Assembly (NCBI GenBank): GCA_020636695.1
Contig: JACJXJ010000010.1
Span: 1 to 51,544 of the forward strand
Source of the DNA: Prevotellaceae bacterium
GTDB taxonomy: Bacteria; Bacteroidota; Bacteroidia; Bacteroidales; Paludibacteraceae
Reading direction: 5' to 3'
Length of the DNA: 51,544 bases
In this document: positions 16,587 to 24,679 of the stretch, one piece after another
How positions within the stretch are numbered: position 1 is the stretch's first letter
How the letters are laid out: each line of letters starts with the position of its first letter
The notes under the pieces: model-generated
Seen by the model: the letters and a program-made list of their open reading frames with translations, nothing else
Told to the model about the DNA's origin: nothing
The model's database searches: none
Position numbers and translations under genes: made by a program

Positions 16587-17159
16587 TTAAACAGGTGTAT
16601 AAACTACCGCTAATACTTTAGCAGGCTCGGTAGTGGCGGCCTCTACTGAATGCTCAATAATGGAATCGTAATAAATAGAATCACCAGCGTTTAGCACATA
16701 GTCGTTTGTTCCATACACAATGCGAAGTTGACCTTTCAATACAAAAATAAATTCTTCACCTTCGTGTGAATTAAACGTCTGTTTTTCGCTCGCATTAGGC
16801 TCTATATCAATCAAGAATGGATCCATATTTCGTCCCGATTTTTGTTCGGCTAACGAATAGAAATCGAGTACGGCAGATTCTTGCACGCGATCAGCAAAAT
16901 GGATGACGCGTTTTTCCTGCTTTTTACGATTAATAACTGGACCAAGTTCTGTCTCTTGATCTAACAAGGTGCCAAGGCGAACGCCCAATGCGCGTGCTAT
17001 TTTAGTGAGTAAAGCGAGCGCTGGTAAATAATGATTGCCTTCTATTTCTTCGAGTTGCGTCTTGTCGATACCTGTACGCACGACAAGCTCATCGAGTGAG
17101 ATTTGGTAGGCATCGCGTAAAGCTTTAATTTTATCGCCTACCTTTTTTTCTGAAGTCAT
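16587..17159 (-). CDS. XRE-family regulator with cupin sensor domain
   Basis: A 190-residue transcription factor. A helix-turn-helix lies at about residues 7-62 (IKALRDAYQISLDELVVRTG, then LEEIEGNHYLPALALLTKI), a linker at 63-110, and a C-terminal cupin at about 115-188 (HEGEEFIFVLKGQL, YVLNAGDSIYYDS, EHSVEAA), a small-molecule binding barrel. Directly upstream of the acyl-CoA ligase in the same direction, so it probably controls that gene and itself in response to a ligand such as an acyl compound. Confidence 0.85.
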   Translation of the reverse strand: MTSEKKVGDKIKALRDAYQISLDELVVRTGIDKTQLEEIEGNHYLPALALLTKIARALGVRLGTLLDQETELGPVINRKKQEKRVIHFADRVQESAVLDFYSLAEQKSGRNMDPFLIDIEPNASEKQTFNSHEGEEFIFVLKGQLRIVYGTNDYVLNAGDSIYYDSIIEHSVEAATTEPAKVLAVVYTPV

Positions 17160-17196
17160 GATTTAAAAAATTGTTTTGGTTTTTGGTTGGTTTTGG

Positions 17197-17628
17197 TTAT
17201 TTTTTCTTCTGCTTGAGCAGAACTGTATCGAATATGTCAATTAATGTTTCTTTAGGTAATGCTCCTTGTCGTATCTGAGGTTTTTCACCCATGGGACAAA
17301 ATAGGAGTGTAGGAATCGTGTTAATACCAAAAGCGGCTGCCAATTCCGGCTCTTTTTCAGTATCTACCTTATAAATGTCAATTTTGCCTGCATATTCAAG
17401 TGCAAGTTCTTCTAATACAGGTGCTAAACGTTTGCAAGGGCCACACCACGTGGTATAAAAATCGATTAAACAAGGGCGTTGTCCTAAATACGTCCATTTA
17501 TTGGGACTGGTTTCATAATTCGCCACTTTTTTCAGAAATTCGGCTTTGGTTATATGCTTTGTTTGGGCATTTGCCAATGTGGTGAACAAAGTTACTAGAA
17601 GTATGATAGAGGCGAATTTTAGTTTCAT
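17197..17628 (-). CDS. Periplasmic thioredoxin-like protein
   Basis: A 143-residue protein with a cleavable signal peptide (residues 1-21, cut after LANA). The thioredoxin fold carries the active site WCGPC at residues 61-65 and the cis-Pro motif TIPTLLF further on. It probably reduces or exchanges disulfides outside the inner membrane, as do exported thioredoxins of Bacteroidetes. It is 37 bases from the XRE-cupin start in the same direction, so it may be read with it. The oxidising partner cannot be named. Confidence 0.85.
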   Translation of the reverse strand: MKLKFASIILLVTLFTTLANAQTKHITKAEFLKKVANYETSPNKWTYLGQRPCLIDFYTTWCGPCKRLAPVLEELALEYAGKIDIYKVDTEKEPELAAAFGINTIPTLLFCPMGEKPQIRQGALPKETLIDIFDTVLLKQKKK

Positions 17629-17839
17629 AACCTTTTGTGGATTAATTGTTTGTGATTTGTTTTAATTTTGTTATTTTGCTTATAAATTATAATTAAAAAG
17701 CGAAATAAACTTATAGACTATTTAGTTTGCAAAGTTATTAAAAGTTTAGAAACAACAAAATAGTTGCTTGGATATATTCTTTTTTACTCCGTACCGTGCT
17801 TTTCTGTGGGCGGTTTTTTCTACAATCGAAAAAATAGTG

Positions 17840-17847
17840 TAAATTCG
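17840..17847 (+). promoter_or_regulatory. -7 box before the AmgK-RapZ fusion gene
   Basis: TAAATTCG followed by C, 31 bases before the start codon. A one-base variant of TAnnTTTG. No clear TTG element upstream. The rest of 17629-17878 is AT-rich and without a gene. Confidence 0.4.
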
Positions 17848-17878
17848 CAGACTATTTAGAAAATCCTCATTATCGCTT

Positions 17879-19294
17879 ATGAATCGGATTGAACAACTCT
17901 ATTACAATTATGCCAAGGAATGTCCACAAAAGTTGGAACAATTACCTATTTCTGGCAGTAATCGTCATTATTACCGTGTATATGGTACGCGTGGCACGTG
18001 TATAGCCGTAGAAGGAACCTCCATTACCGAAAATAAAGCGTTTATTGAGTTGGCGAATCACTTTCATAAACAAGGTTTACCAGTGCCTCAGGTGTATAGT
18101 TGTAGCGACGATTATAGTTGCTATTTGCAAGAAGATTTGGGCAACGAATCGTTATTTGATGTGGTTTCAAAACAAGCGTCGTCCCACGAAGCGCGAGCCT
18201 TATTACATGACACCATGCGCTTATTGCCAACGGTTCAGTATCGTGGTGCCGCAGGATTGGATTTTTCGGTTTGTTATCCACAACCCGAATTTGATCGTCG
18301 TACAGTGATGTTTGATTTAAATTACTTCAAATACTGTTTTCTAAAATCAACTGGTTTAGAGTTTGACGAAATTCGTCTAGAAAACGATTTTGAAACCATG
18401 GCAAACGTGTTGTTGCAGCAAATGTCCGACACGTTTTTATACCGTGATTTTCAAGCACGTAATGTGATGGTAAAAGACGGAAAACCTTATTTGATTGATT
18501 TTCAAGGTGGTCGTAAAGGCCCAATTTATTACGATGTAGCCTCATTTTTATGGCAAGCCAAAGCTAATTATCCGTCAGCATTGCGTCAGGAGTTATTAGA
18601 TTCGTATTTGACGGCTTTACAATGTTATCAAACTATTTCTAAAGAGACATTTAGTACTAATTTGCGTCATTTTGTACTGTTTAGAACACTTCAGGTGCTT
18701 GGTGCTTATGGCTTTAGAGGCTATTTCGAAAAGAAACAACATTTCTTGCAAAGTGTACCATTCGCGGTGGCTAATTTGCGTGAACTTTTACAGGAACCGT
18801 TTGCCGAATATCCTTACTTGACAGAAGTTTTATTAGAACTCACCAATTTACCCAAGTTTGAACCAGCCAAGCCACAAAATCCGCAGCGATTACTGGTGCG
18901 TATTTTTAGTTTTTCCTATAAAAAAGGCATTCCAGAAGATGTATCGGGTAATGGTGGCGGTTATGTATTCGATTGCCGTTCAACTCATAATCCTGGACGT
19001 TACGAACCGTACAAAAAACTCACGGGATTGGATGAACCTGTGATTCAGTTTCTTGAAAAAGATGGCGAAATCGTTTCGTTTCTGGAATCCGTATATGCGT
19101 TGGCCGATGCCCATGTAGCGCGTTATTTGGAACGTGGATTTACCAATTTGATGTTTGCATTTGGCTGTACAGGCGGACAACATCGCTCGGTGTATAGTGC
19201 CGAACATTTGGCGGCTCATTTGGCTGAAAAATTTGATATTGATATTATCTTAGAGCATCGCGAACAGGGAATTAGACGTGAACTAGTGAAATAA
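17879..19294 (+). CDS. Sugar kinase (AmgK-like) fused to RapZ C-terminal domain
   Basis: A 471-residue two-domain protein. Residues 1 to about 320 are an aminoglycoside-phosphotransferase-fold kinase with an ATP-site region (ISGSNRHYYRVYG), catalytic loop YRDFQARN near 186-193 and Mg-binding YLIDFQGG near 204-211. AmgK-type enzymes phosphorylate MurNAc/GlcNAc at C1 in cell-wall recycling. Residues about 338-471 match the C-terminal domain of RapZ (FSFSYKKGIP, VFDCRSTHNPG, TGLDEPV, GCTGGQHRSVY), the part that senses glucosamine-6-phosphate in enterobacteria. The RapZ P-loop kinase domain is missing. A MurU-like gene follows after 7 bases, supporting the recycling role. Confidence 0.82.
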   Translation: MNRIEQLYYNYAKECPQKLEQLPISGSNRHYYRVYGTRGTCIAVEGTSITENKAFIELANHFHKQGLPVPQVYSCSDDYSCYLQEDLGNESLFDVVSKQASSHEARALLHDTMRLLPTVQYRGAAGLDFSVCYPQPEFDRRTVMFDLNYFKYCFLKSTGLEFDEIRLENDFETMANVLLQQMSDTFLYRDFQARNVMVKDGKPYLIDFQGGRKGPIYYDVASFLWQAKANYPSALRQELLDSYLTALQCYQTISKETFSTNLRHFVLFRTLQVLGAYGFRGYFEKKQHFLQSVPFAVANLRELLQEPFAEYPYLTEVLLELTNLPKFEPAKPQNPQRLLVRIFSFSYKKGIPEDVSGNGGGYVFDCRSTHNPGRYEPYKKLTGLDEPVIQFLEKDGEIVSFLESVYALADAHVARYLERGFTNLMFAFGCTGGQHRSVYSAEHLAAHLAEKFDIDIILEHREQGIRRELVK

Positions 19295-19301
19295 TAATCA
19301 G

Positions 19302-20048
19302 ATGAAAGCACTTATTTTTGCAGCAGGTTTGGGCACACGCTTAAAACCACTTACCGATACAATGCCTAAAGCCATGGTTCCAGTACAAGGTGAGCCTTTG
19401 TTGGCGCATGTTTTACGTAAATTAAAGCAGGCTGGTTGTAAAGAAGTTGTTGTCAATGTACATCATTTTGCGGATCAAATTTGTGATTATTTAGCTACGC
19501 ATGATTTTGGTGTGCCTGTTTCTATTTCCGACGAACGCAATGAATTGCTGGAAACTGGTGGTGGCATTAAAAAGGCGGCTCATTTATTGGGCTCTTCTGA
19601 ACCATTTTTGGTGCATAATGTCGACATTTTGTCAAATCTCGATTTGGCGGCTTTTTACGCCTTGCATAAACCTGAACGGCTAGCCACTTTGTTGGTGAGC
19701 GAGCGAGAAACACAACGTTATTTGTTATTTAATGCAGAAAATCGTTTGGTAGGTTGGACCAATATTAAGACTGGCGAAGTGAAATCACCATACACCGATT
19801 TGGATGTTTCTGCGTGTCAAAAGCTTGCTTTTGCTGGCATTCATGTGATATCACCAGCTATTTTCCCACTGATGGAGTCGTGGCAAGGTCAGTTTTCGAT
19901 TATCGATTTTTATTTGTCGGTGGCAGCCAGCTCGCTTATTATTGGTGAAAAAGTGCCTAATTTACAATTGGTGGATGTTGGTAAAATGGATTCATTGGAA
20001 CAAGCTGATGCGTTTTTAACACAATATTCAACAGAAGTTCGTATCTAG
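19302..20048 (+). CDS. MurU-like sugar-1-phosphate nucleotidyltransferase
   Basis: A 248-residue nucleotidyltransferase with the signature AAGLGTRLKPLTDTMPKAM at residues 7-25 (nucleotide-binding Gly/Arg and catalytic Lys), VHHFADQI near 52, the metal-binding Asp in HNVDIL near 109, and GIHVISPAIF near 186. In Pseudomonas, MurU makes UDP-MurNAc from MurNAc-1-phosphate produced by AmgK. The gene order kinase then nucleotidyltransferase, with 7 bases between, supports the same pair here. The exact sugar is inferred; GlcNAc-1-P or mannose-1-P are alternatives. Confidence 0.8.
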   Translation: MKALIFAAGLGTRLKPLTDTMPKAMVPVQGEPLLAHVLRKLKQAGCKEVVVNVHHFADQICDYLATHDFGVPVSISDERNELLETGGGIKKAAHLLGSSEPFLVHNVDILSNLDLAAFYALHKPERLATLLVSERETQRYLLFNAENRLVGWTNIKTGEVKSPYTDLDVSACQKLAFAGIHVISPAIFPLMESWQGQFSIIDFYLSVAASSLIIGEKVPNLQLVDVGKMDSLEQADAFLTQYSTEVRI

Positions 20049-20051
20049 TTT

Positions 20052-20351
20052 ATGTCACGTATTGCTAAAGAGAAACAGACGGTTGAACGCATGATTCGTT
20101 TTTATTGTCGTTGTCATCACGGCGCGGAATTGTGTTCTGAATGTGCTTCTCTGATAGAATACGCTCATCACCGTTTGGAGCGGTGCGCCTTCGGCGAACA
20201 AAAACCGAGTTGTCGACAGTGTGTAGTGCATTGTTACACTCCCAAACGACGCGATCAAATTCGTAAAGTTATGCGATACAGCGGACCACGGATGTTGTTT
20301 TATCGACCTTTTTCATTTATTAAACACTGGTTTCGAGAACATTTTTTTTGA
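20052..20351 (+). CDS. YgbA-like protein (nitrous-oxide-stimulated promoter family)
   Basis: A 99-residue Cys- and His-rich protein. It shares with E. coli YgbA an N-terminal ERMIRFYCRCHH stretch, LCSECASL, RCAFGEQKPSCRQCVVHCY, and RQIRKVMRYSGPRMLFY-type ending. The family is linked to nitric-oxide responses in enterobacteria. The conserved cysteines suggest metal binding. It starts three bases after the MurU-like gene and six before tatD, so it is co-transcribed with them. Role in this operon unknown. Confidence 0.75.
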   Translation: MSRIAKEKQTVERMIRFYCRCHHGAELCSECASLIEYAHHRLERCAFGEQKPSCRQCVVHCYTPKRRDQIRKVMRYSGPRMLFYRPFSFIKHWFREHFF

Positions 20352-20357
20352 TAGTAT

Positions 20358-21122
20358 ATGATTGATACACATTCACATATTTATAGCGAAGAGTTTGATG
20401 CTGACCGTGCCGAGGTTATTGCGCGTGCTAAAGCCGTCGGCGTTGAACACATCGTTTTGGCCAATGTTGATAGTGCAACGTTGGAACCTATGCGTGAATT
20501 AGCACAAGCTTATCCAGATTTTTGCAAGATGGCTGTAGGGTTGCATCCTACGAGTGTAACTGCTGATTATCAGGCAGAATTAGAGCGTGTAGAAGCAGAA
20601 TTGAAGCGAGGCGATTATGTAGCTATTGGTGAAATTGGTATTGATTTGTATTGGGACGAAACGTTTAAATTAGAACAAATTCGTGTCTTTGAGCAACAAC
20701 TTCAATGGTCAATTGATTATCAGTTGCCTGTGATTATTCATACACGTAAAGCGTTTGCAGAAGTTTTTGCTTCATTGTCGAAGTTCAAAGGAGCTGGTTT
20801 GCGTGGTGTGTTTCACTGTTTTGGCGGTGGAATAGAAGAGGCTAAAAAAGCCGTTTCGCTCGGCTTTTTATTGGGCATTGGCGGTGTGGTGACTTACAAA
20901 AATAGTCATCTCTCTGAAATAGTTCGTGAAGTAGGTGTTGATTATTTGTTACTCGAAACAGACGCTCCTTATTTGTCGCCAGTTCCATATAGAGGAAAAC
21001 GCAATGAACCGAAATTTATGCTAGAAACAGCACGAGTGTTATCTACACTTTTGAAACTTTCTGTAGAAAAAATTGACGAAATAACAACAAAAAATGCTAA
21101 AAAACTATTCAATATCCGTTAA
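20358..21122 (+). CDS. tatD: TatD-family metal-dependent hydrolase (DNase)
   Basis: A 254-residue TIM-barrel hydrolase. Metal and active-site motifs in order: DTHSH (3-7), GEIGIDLYW near 93, IIHTRKA near 128, HCFGG near 153 and ETDAPYLSP near 203. TatD/YcfH proteins have 3'-5' exonuclease and D-aminoacyl-tRNA deacylase-like activities reported for various members. Last gene of the operon that starts with the kinase-RapZ fusion. Length normal. Which paralogue (TatD or YcfH) is not resolved. Confidence 0.85.
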   Translation: MIDTHSHIYSEEFDADRAEVIARAKAVGVEHIVLANVDSATLEPMRELAQAYPDFCKMAVGLHPTSVTADYQAELERVEAELKRGDYVAIGEIGIDLYWDETFKLEQIRVFEQQLQWSIDYQLPVIIHTRKAFAEVFASLSKFKGAGLRGVFHCFGGGIEEAKKAVSLGFLLGIGGVVTYKNSHLSEIVREVGVDYLLLETDAPYLSPVPYRGKRNEPKFMLETARVLSTLLKLSVEKIDEITTKNAKKLFNIR

Positions 21123-21284
21123 AACTTTAATTTTTATTTCAAATTAATAGTGTTTTGGCTCTTGAAAATCAGAATTTTATATTTAAACATAATTTTTGCA
21201 AAAAAGCTTTCATATTATGATGTGTTATTGCATAATTTTTAGTAATTTGCACCCGTTTTTGAAGGGGCATTTTGCCTAAGATTT

Positions 21285-21372
21285 GGAGAGATGCTCGAGT
21301 GGTTGAAGAGGCACGCCTGGAAAGCGTGTGTGCGCCAAAAGTGTACCGCGGGTTCGAATCCCGCTTTCTCCG
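21285..21372 (+). tRNA. tRNA-Ser (anticodon GGA)
   Basis: Class II cloverleaf: acceptor GGAGAGA with TTTCTCC, anticodon stem CACGC/GCGTG around CTGGAAA (anticodon GGA, reads TCC/TCT), long variable arm, T arm GGGTTCGAATCCC, discriminator G. Genomic CA follows. The 160 bases between tatD and this gene are AT-rich and hold nothing else recognised. Confidence 0.9.
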
Positions 21373-21428
21373 CATTTTTAATGACTAATCACATAAAAAT
21401 TTACTAACTTAAAAACAAAAAACAAAAA

Positions 21429-22238
21429 ATGAAAAAGGTATTTGCAATTTTCGCAACTGTAGCTATTCTCGTATTTGGGATGACTATGAATGTTGTAGCT
21501 CAAGAAGCTGCTCCTGTTGCTGCAACTGAAGAGGTTGTTGTTGATTCTGCTGCAACTGCAACAACTGAAGATGCTGTTGAAACTGAAGTGGTAACTGAAG
21601 AAACTAGTATGCATAAAGCATTAAAAACTAAATTTATTGAGGGTGGTGCTGGCTTTATGTCTACAGTAGCTTTCTGTTTAATTTTTGGTTTGGCTCTTTG
21701 TATTGAACGTATTATGTATTTGAATTTATCGTCTATCAATACAAAAAAATTATTGACTGATATTGACGAAGCATGGGCTAAAGGTGGTGTTGCTTCTGCT
21801 ATGGATGTTTGCCGCAATACGCGTGGTCCTGTAGCTTCTATTTTCTATCAAGGCCTTTCACGTTATGACGAAGGTGTTGATGTGGTTGAAAAATCAGTAG
21901 CATCTTATGGTTCAGTTCAATTAGGTTTACTTGAGAAAAACTTATCTTGGATTTCATTGTTTATTGCTTTGGCTCCTATGTTGGGTTTCATGGGTACTGT
22001 AATTGGTATGATTGAAGCTTTTGATAAAATTCAACAAGCAGGTGATATTTCTGCAACTATCGTGGCTGGTGGTATCAAAGTGGCTTTGTTGACAACGGTA
22101 TTCGGTCTTATCGTGGCTATTATTCTTCAAATTTTCTATAACTACATTTTGTCTCGTATTGATGCTTTAGTAAATGATATGGAAGATTCTTCTATCTCTT
22201 TACTTGATATTGTAGTTAAACATTCTGTAAAAAAATAA
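21429..22238 (+). CDS. exbB: MotA/TolQ/ExbB proton channel protein
   Basis: A 269-residue inner-membrane channel subunit that uses the proton gradient to power TonB-dependent outer-membrane transport. A signal-peptide-like N terminus (1-24, ending VVAQ) is followed by an acidic, Ala/Thr/Val/Glu-rich periplasmic segment (about 25-60), then three membrane spans (about 73-95, 178-200 and 213-237). The conserved region LAPMLGFMGTVIGMIEAF lies near 180-198. First gene of a four-gene operon with a 4-span protein and two ExbD proteins. Confidence 0.88.
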   Translation: MKKVFAIFATVAILVFGMTMNVVAQEAAPVAATEEVVVDSAATATTEDAVETEVVTEETSMHKALKTKFIEGGAGFMSTVAFCLIFGLALCIERIMYLNLSSINTKKLLTDIDEAWAKGGVASAMDVCRNTRGPVASIFYQGLSRYDEGVDVVEKSVASYGSVQLGLLEKNLSWISLFIALAPMLGFMGTVIGMIEAFDKIQQAGDISATIVAGGIKVALLTTVFGLIVAIILQIFYNYILSRIDALVNDMEDSSISLLDIVVKHSVKK

Positions 22239-22245
22239 GTGAACT

Positions 22246-22719
22246 ATGTCAAAATTTTTAAATAAATTACCAAATATATCACTATGGGTACTTTTTGCAG
22301 TATCTATTTTGGTGTCGGTATTGTTTTGGGTAGGTGGTAGTGAACAGGTTGAGATAAATGGCAACCCTTGGGATCAACCATTTTTTACCGATGCATTACT
22401 TGACTGGAGTTATGTTCTCTGTGGTTTAGCCATTCTTATTACATTAATAGTTACCATTGTTCAATTTATTGCTACATTTAAAGAAAATGCTAAGAAAGGT
22501 TGGACGTCATTAGCTGTGCTTGCTGCATTTGTGGCTGTATTTGTTATTTCGTGGTTTCTAGGTAGTAGTGAAACGATTAACATTATAGGTTACGAAGGCA
22601 CCGACAATAGTGGCTTTTGGGCTCAATTTACAGATATGTGTGTATATTCTATGTACATTTTGTCAATTGGAACTGTTCTTACAATTATAGGGACAGTAGT
22701 TTATTCTAAAATTAAATAA
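22246..22719 (+). CDS. Four-span membrane protein of the Exb operon
   Basis: A 157-residue protein with four predicted membrane segments (about 12-29, 44-68, 83-102 and 128-155) and short polar loops. It starts 7 bases after exbB and lies 46 bases before the first exbD, in the position where many Bacteroidetes exb operons carry a small membrane protein of unknown function. No catalytic motif is visible. Likely accessory to the energy-transduction complex. Confidence 0.7.
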   Translation: MSKFLNKLPNISLWVLFAVSILVSVLFWVGGSEQVEINGNPWDQPFFTDALLDWSYVLCGLAILITLIVTIVQFIATFKENAKKGWTSLAVLAAFVAVFVISWFLGSSETINIIGYEGTDNSGFWAQFTDMCVYSMYILSIGTVLTIIGTVVYSKIK

Positions 22720-22765
22720 CAAACTATTAATTGGTTCTATACCAATTATAAAGTAAAGGGAATAT

Positions 22766-23359
22766 ATGGGAAAAAGGAAAGTTCAAGAAATCAATGCGAG
22801 TTCTATGGCCGATATCGCCTTTTTACTCCTCATTTTCTTCCTGGTAACTACAACCATGTCTGTTGATAAAGGTCTTTCGCGTCGTTTGCCGCCACCTTTA
22901 CCACCTAATATGGAAAAACCCGATATTGATGTAAAAAAACGAAACATCTTTATCGTGTTGGTTAATAGTAATAACCAATTGTTAGTACAAGGGGAGCCAT
23001 TGGATGTGAAACAGCTTAAAGAAAAGGCTAAACTTTTTATACAGAATGAGGCCAATGATGCTTCTTTACCTGAAAAAGTACCAGTGGAAGTCGAATTTGA
23101 TGGAATAAAAGAAACGGTATTAACAACAAAAAATCATGTTATTTCGTTGCAGAATGACCGTGGAACTCAGTATCAAAAATATATTGAGGTTCAGAATGAA
23201 TTGGTTGCGGCTTACAATGAATTACGTAATGATATGGCTCAAGCTCGTTTTGGTATGAAATACGATGAATTAGATGAGGATCGTCAGAAGGCTATTCAAA
23301 CAGTCTATCCTCAGAAAATATCAGAAGCTGAACCTAAAAATTATGGAGGGAAAAAATAA
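22766..23359 (+). CDS. exbD: ExbD/TolR-type biopolymer transport protein (first copy)
   Basis: A 197-residue protein with one N-terminal membrane span (about 16-36, DIAFLLLIFFLVTTTM) that contains the conserved Asp (MADIAF) needed for proton coupling, followed by a Pro-rich linker (RRLPPPLPPNMEKP) and a periplasmic domain with a long helical insert (about 115-170). Longer than usual ExbD (about 140). Its stop overlaps the next start by one base, indicating translational coupling with the second ExbD. Confidence 0.88.
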   Translation: MGKRKVQEINASSMADIAFLLLIFFLVTTTMSVDKGLSRRLPPPLPPNMEKPDIDVKKRNIFIVLVNSNNQLLVQGEPLDVKQLKEKAKLFIQNEANDASLPEKVPVEVEFDGIKETVLTTKNHVISLQNDRGTQYQKYIEVQNELVAAYNELRNDMAQARFGMKYDELDEDRQKAIQTVYPQKISEAEPKNYGGKK

Positions 23360-23829
23360 TGGCTACAATTAGACGAAAAGGAAATAAGGAGGTTCCAGCA
23401 ATCAGCACAGCCTCGTTGCCTGACATCATTTTTATGTTGTTATTCTTCTTTATGGTTTCAACTTCCATGAAAGAGGTTACCTATAAAGTGGATATTCATG
23501 CTCCAGAAGCAACAGAGTTACAATCCTTGGAAAAAAAATCATTGGTACGCTACGTTTATGTAGGTGAACCTAAAAAGGAATTTAAAGGAAAATACGGGAG
23601 TGAAACTCGTATTCAGCTGGATGATGCCTTTGCTGATGTTAGCCAATTGGAAGAGTATGTTGTTCGCGAACGTGAAGCAATGAATGAAAATGATCAGAAT
23701 TTATTAACTATCTCTATCAAAGCTGACCGAGATACAAAAATGGGTATTATTACCGATATTAAACAAGCTTTGCGTCGCGCTTATGCGCTTAAAGTGAATT
23801 ATGCCGCTACCAAGCGTGTAGAGTATTGA
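23359..23829 (+). CDS. exbD: ExbD/TolR-type biopolymer transport protein (second copy)
   Basis: A 156-residue ExbD paralogue. One membrane span (about 22-38) contains the proton-coupling Asp (LPDIIFMLLFFFMV), followed by a periplasmic domain. It overlaps the first exbD stop (TAATG). Two different ExbD proteins per ExbB are common in Bacteroidetes TonB systems. The operon ends at the hairpin at 23852. Confidence 0.88.
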   Translation: MATIRRKGNKEVPAISTASLPDIIFMLLFFFMVSTSMKEVTYKVDIHAPEATELQSLEKKSLVRYVYVGEPKKEFKGKYGSETRIQLDDAFADVSQLEEYVVREREAMNENDQNLLTISIKADRDTKMGIITDIKQALRRAYALKVNYAATKRVEY

Positions 23830-23851
23830 AATAATCTTCATACGTCTTTTA

Positions 23852-23881
23852 AATAAGCCTTCGAACTTTCGGAGGCTTATT
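23852..23881 (+). terminator. Intrinsic terminator after exbD
   Basis: AATAAGCC...GGCTTATT stem extended by TTCGA/TCGGA (13 bp) around ACTT, followed by a T-rich tract. Confidence 0.8.
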
Positions 23882-23903
23882 TATTTTTTCCAAATACTTT
23901 TTG

Positions 23904-23911
23904 TACCTTTG
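23904..23911 (+). promoter_or_regulatory. -7 box before mlaE
   Basis: TACCTTTG followed by C, 27 bases before ATG 23939. The box argues against the in-frame codon at 23909 as start, because it would lie inside the promoter. Confidence 0.5.
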
Positions 23912-23938
23912 CGTTTCAAATTTAAATTAGTGATTATT

Positions 23939-24679
23939 ATGTTAGGACTCGATACTGTTGGGCGTTACGTAGAACTGATGAAACGTACATTCTCCAAACC
24001 AGATAATTGGAAAATGTTTTGGCGTCAGTTGCCTAAAGAGATGGAAAAATTAGGAATTGATTCGATAGGCATTATTGTGTTGATTTCCATTTTTATGGGT
24101 GCCATTATGACCATGCAAACGGTTTTGAATACTGAAAATCCTTTATTGCCACGTTATAGCACAGGTTTAGTATTACGTGATACCATGTTGTTGGAATTTG
24201 CATCATCTATTATGAGCTTATTGTTAGCAGGTAAAGTAGGTTCTAATATTGCCTCTGAGATTGGTAGTATGCGCATTACAGAGCAAATTGATGCTTTGGA
24301 AATAATGGGTGTTAATTCGGCGAACTATTTAATATTGCCTAAAGTGATAGGATTGGTGTTATGTATGCCTTTGTTGGTTACCTTTAGTGTTTTTTGTGGT
24401 TTGATTGGTGGAACTGGCGTAGCTTATTTTACCGATTTAATTCCTGTTGCCGATTTTATATATGGTATACAATATGCTTTTATACCCTATTATTTTACAT
24501 ATTCTATCATAAAATCGCTATTCTTTGGCTTTATTATTGCTTCTATTTCTGCATTTTATGGCTATTATGCTTATGGTGGCGCGTTAAATGTAGGTAGAGC
24601 TAGTACCAATGCTGTGGTCAATAGCTCCATTGTTATTTTATTGATGAATATTGTTTTAACTCAATTGCTTTTGGTATGA
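23939..24679 (+). CDS. mlaE: MlaE-family lipid ABC transporter permease
   Basis: A 246-residue inner-membrane permease of the phospholipid transport system that maintains outer-membrane asymmetry. The family's amphipathic N-terminal helix is followed by five hydrophobic segments, with the hallmark region GKVGSNIASEIGSMRITEQI near 105-124 and the EALEIMGVN-like DALEIMGVNSANYLILPK after it. Start placed at MLGLDTVGRY because the promoter box overlaps the earlier codon. The stop overlaps the mlaF start (ATGA). The substrate-binding MlaD gene is not next to it. Confidence 0.88.
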   Translation: MLGLDTVGRYVELMKRTFSKPDNWKMFWRQLPKEMEKLGIDSIGIIVLISIFMGAIMTMQTVLNTENPLLPRYSTGLVLRDTMLLEFASSIMSLLLAGKVGSNIASEIGSMRITEQIDALEIMGVNSANYLILPKVIGLVLCMPLLVTFSVFCGLIGGTGVAYFTDLIPVADFIYGIQYAFIPYYFTYSIIKSLFFGFIIASISAFYGYYAYGGALNVGRASTNAVVNSSIVILLMNIVLTQLLLV

